From Usnea hakonensis (Eukaryota; Ascomycota; Lecanoromycetes; Lecanorales; Parmeliaceae), in assembly GCA_013423325.1 (NCBI GenBank), contig BLJB01000129.1:1-21662 (forward strand): a stretch of 21,662 nt of DNA, written 5' to 3'. The notes under the pieces were generated by a model that worked only from the letters and a program-made list of their open reading frames with translations, was not told the origin of the DNA and ran no database searches. Positions within the stretch are counted from its first letter, which is position 1, and each line of letters opens with the position of its first letter. Below are positions 19,711 through 21,662 of the stretch, piece after piece. Made by a program: the position numbers and the translations under genes.

Positions 19711-21549
19711 TATATTTAATTATAATTATAGCCCTTCGTAGGTATATTCTAGTAAGATATTATCTATCTAAGTATTTATATTACTTTTTAAAAATAGTCG
19801 TATTAATCTATATTTAATTATCTCTATAGTTAAAGTTATCTACCCTTATATTACTAATTAAAACGCCTTAAAAGTTTTTAATTTAAATATCTTAAAGGTT
19901 ATATTTATAGTAGTTTATATCTTCTACTTTTATCGCTCTCTCGCTTCTATATTAATTAACTTAATAGAATATTTATCCTAATCTCCTCTATTAACTATAA
20001 TATAATAGTCTTTAGCCGGTTACTAGAATAAGATTAGAGCGCGCTATTAGAACTATTAATTAGATCTTAATATAAATAAATATAATTATATCTTATAAAT
20101 AGTTAATTTATATATTTTATCTAATACTATCTTTCTATCCTCTTACTTAAAATCTAAAATCTTATTAAACTATTCTAACTCTATTTATTTATTAATACTC
20201 TTAATAGCCCTCGCTATTAGAAGTTCCTCGAGCTCCCTCTTCTATTTAGAACTAAAAGGAATATAATATTAATTAGAATTTTCTATAAAAACTATATAAT
20301 ATACCTCGCTATCTATTATTATCTAAAATAGGAGGTTACTATTAACTATAAAGTAAATTATATAGTAGAGAGACTAGAGGCTAATAAGAATCTAATCTAT
20401 AAGATTATTCTTAATATATTATAATTTAGTATAGAGATAGGCGATATTAGTATTAGCGAGATTAACGATATTAAAGATATTAGTAGTAGTTACAATAATA
20501 ATTAGAAGATTAGTTAGGGCTATATTAATAGCTATTACTATTAATAAGAGATTATTTATTTTAATAATTTATATTAAAAGTTTTAATTAAAGATCTATAT
20601 AGAAGATTAGGACTAGAGAAAGATTTAGTCTTTAAAAAAAGTTAAAAATTTAAAAAAGTTTTAGATTTAGATATTAGCTAGACTTTAAATGTTAGGTAGT
20701 AACGGCTATACTAGCCCCTAATAGAATTATAGAACTATAAATATAAATAAAAATCTCTATAGAGGGGATACTATTTAGTTATACGCTATTACTATTATAA
20801 CGAGCTAGCTATAATAGATAATATAATAAAATTATCCTTTCTTAAATAAGCGCTATACTATCTACTAAAATACTATTATCCGCAAAATAACTCTTCTATT
20901 AATAGTACTAATATAATAAGATAAGGCTTTTATAATACTACTATATACCCCTATATATTAAATTATCTACTATCGGGATTAGAGAGTTATTTAATAAATT
21001 AGTATAAAGATAAGGTAAGTAATAGAATAGAAAAAAAGAAAGTAACTATATTTAATATAATAAATATTAATCTCGAGTATAAATTCGAGCCAGCTCTTCT
21101 CTATTAATAAATTTAATATAATCTAGCCCTCTATTCTCTCCGCTATTAATAGTAAAATAATATTTTCTATATAATTTAAAGAAATAGAGAGAGACTTATA
21201 ATTATTATAGATACGCCTAATATAATTATTAGATTATAAATATATATAAGCGGTAATAACTATTATAGAAGATTTTAATCTAGAATATTTATTACTTAAT
21301 TATACGCTAATAAAATAGTAGATATTATTCTATAAATTAGCTAAATCCGCGCTACGCGCCTATACTATATAGCTATTTATAGTAAAAACTATAACCGCCT
21401 TAATTATAAGCTAATTATAATTAGCGATATTATAAAATTATTCTCCTCTAAATAACGAGCTAACTATTATTTATATTAAAAACCTATAATCGTCTTTATA
21501 TTAAGTTAATTATAGTTAATAATATTATAAAATTATCTTCCCTTAAATA
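19711..21549 (+). repeat. degenerate direct repeat, copy B (about 1.84 kb)
   Basis: The second copy follows copy A after about 30 bp. It carries two net insertions of about 36 bp relative to A, one before position ~19,945 and one near 20,838-20,880. Both copies keep an identical stretch around CTCGAGTATAAATTCGAG (19,199 in A; 21,071 in B), which is unusual given their overall divergence. Confidence 0.8.
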
Positions 21550-21600
21550 GAGATTTAACCGCTAACTACTATCGCTATTTATAATCTTAGTAAAGATATT

Positions 21601-21662
21601 TTGAATTTTTGAATTTGAATTTATACGTCATGTCTACCTAAACTTCGAAAGGTAATTACGGG
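21601..21662. other. right flank of the AT-rich block
   Basis: TpG and CpA reappear abruptly at 21601, marking the right edge of the RIP-altered DNA. The edge has the word TGAATTT repeated three times in slightly varied form (21602-21622). The window ends too soon to show a gene. Confidence 0.5.

Larger units (their letters stand above)
17612..21600. repeat. RIP-degenerated AT-rich repeat block
   Basis: Over about 4 kb I find only about six CpA or TpG dinucleotides (CpA near 19219, 19324, 20493, 20883 and 21071; TpG near 20690), where unaltered DNA would carry hundreds. TpA is greatly enriched, and CpG persists (for example CGCC and TCGAG words). That is the signature of repeat-induced point mutation acting on CpA in both strands. 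No open frame of useful length survives, since CAA, CAG and TGG have become stops. The original content was probably a transposon or other duplicated DNA; I cannot identify its class. Confidence 0.9.

Noticed and set aside
17909..21549. LTR retrotransposon with long terminal repeats, or a CRISPR-like array
   Set aside because: The two ~1.8-kb copies abut with only ~30 bp between them, so they are not LTRs around an internal region. There are no regular short repeats with spacers.

Overview
The window is nuclear DNA of a filamentous ascomycete (Pezizomycotina). A dothideomycete-like fungus is my best guess, from how the proteins read, not from a search. Evidence: genes are interrupted by many short introns (mostly 52-70 nt) with GTRNGT-type donors, CTGAC-like branch points and YAG/AAG acceptors; the protein families are typical fungal ones; and the last 4 kb is an AT-rich block with an extreme repeat-induced point mutation (RIP) signature. 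I re-assembled every spliced gene by hand; each join restores the reading frame and a family-like protein sequence.

Positions 1-11,500 are a compact housekeeping stretch. In order: an uncharacterised coiled-coil-ended protein (+, 394-1875); a uridine-kinase/YFH7-like P-loop kinase (-, 3 exons); an MCP2-like ABC1/ADCK mitochondrial atypical kinase (-, 5 exons); a small single-membrane-segment protein divergent from it (+, 2 exons); a mitochondrial NAD+ carrier of the NDT1/YIA6 type (-, 2 exons); QCR7, a subunit of respiratory complex III, divergent from the carrier (+, 4 exons); and a MAG1/AlkA-type DNA-3-methyladenine glycosylase (-, 5 exons). At least three neighbours (MCP2-like, NDT1-like, QCR7) act in mitochondria, and the NDT1/QCR7 pair shares a 442-bp divergent promoter with two CCAAT boxes.

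Positions 11,470-13,704 are a 2.2-kb intergenic region rich in TAAAGTA/AAGGTAA words, a perfect four-tract GGGTA array with G-quadruplex potential, an AAGAGGGT mini-array and a pyrimidine-rich leader. They precede an Ecm33-family GPI-anchored cell-wall protein (+, 3 exons, 13,705-15,075). From 15,076 to about 17,611 I see no convincing gene.

From about 17,612 to 21,600 lies a degenerate repeat block: almost no CpA or TpG dinucleotides (about six in 4 kb by my reading), abundant TpA, CpG still present, and stop codons in all frames. It holds two diverged direct copies of a roughly 1.8-kb unit in tandem. It starts next to a GC-rich hairpin and ends at 21,600, where ordinary sequence resumes. 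No new multi-gene system is visible. The RIP block, the repeat-rich promoter region and the uncharacterised small genes are the parts worth a second look.
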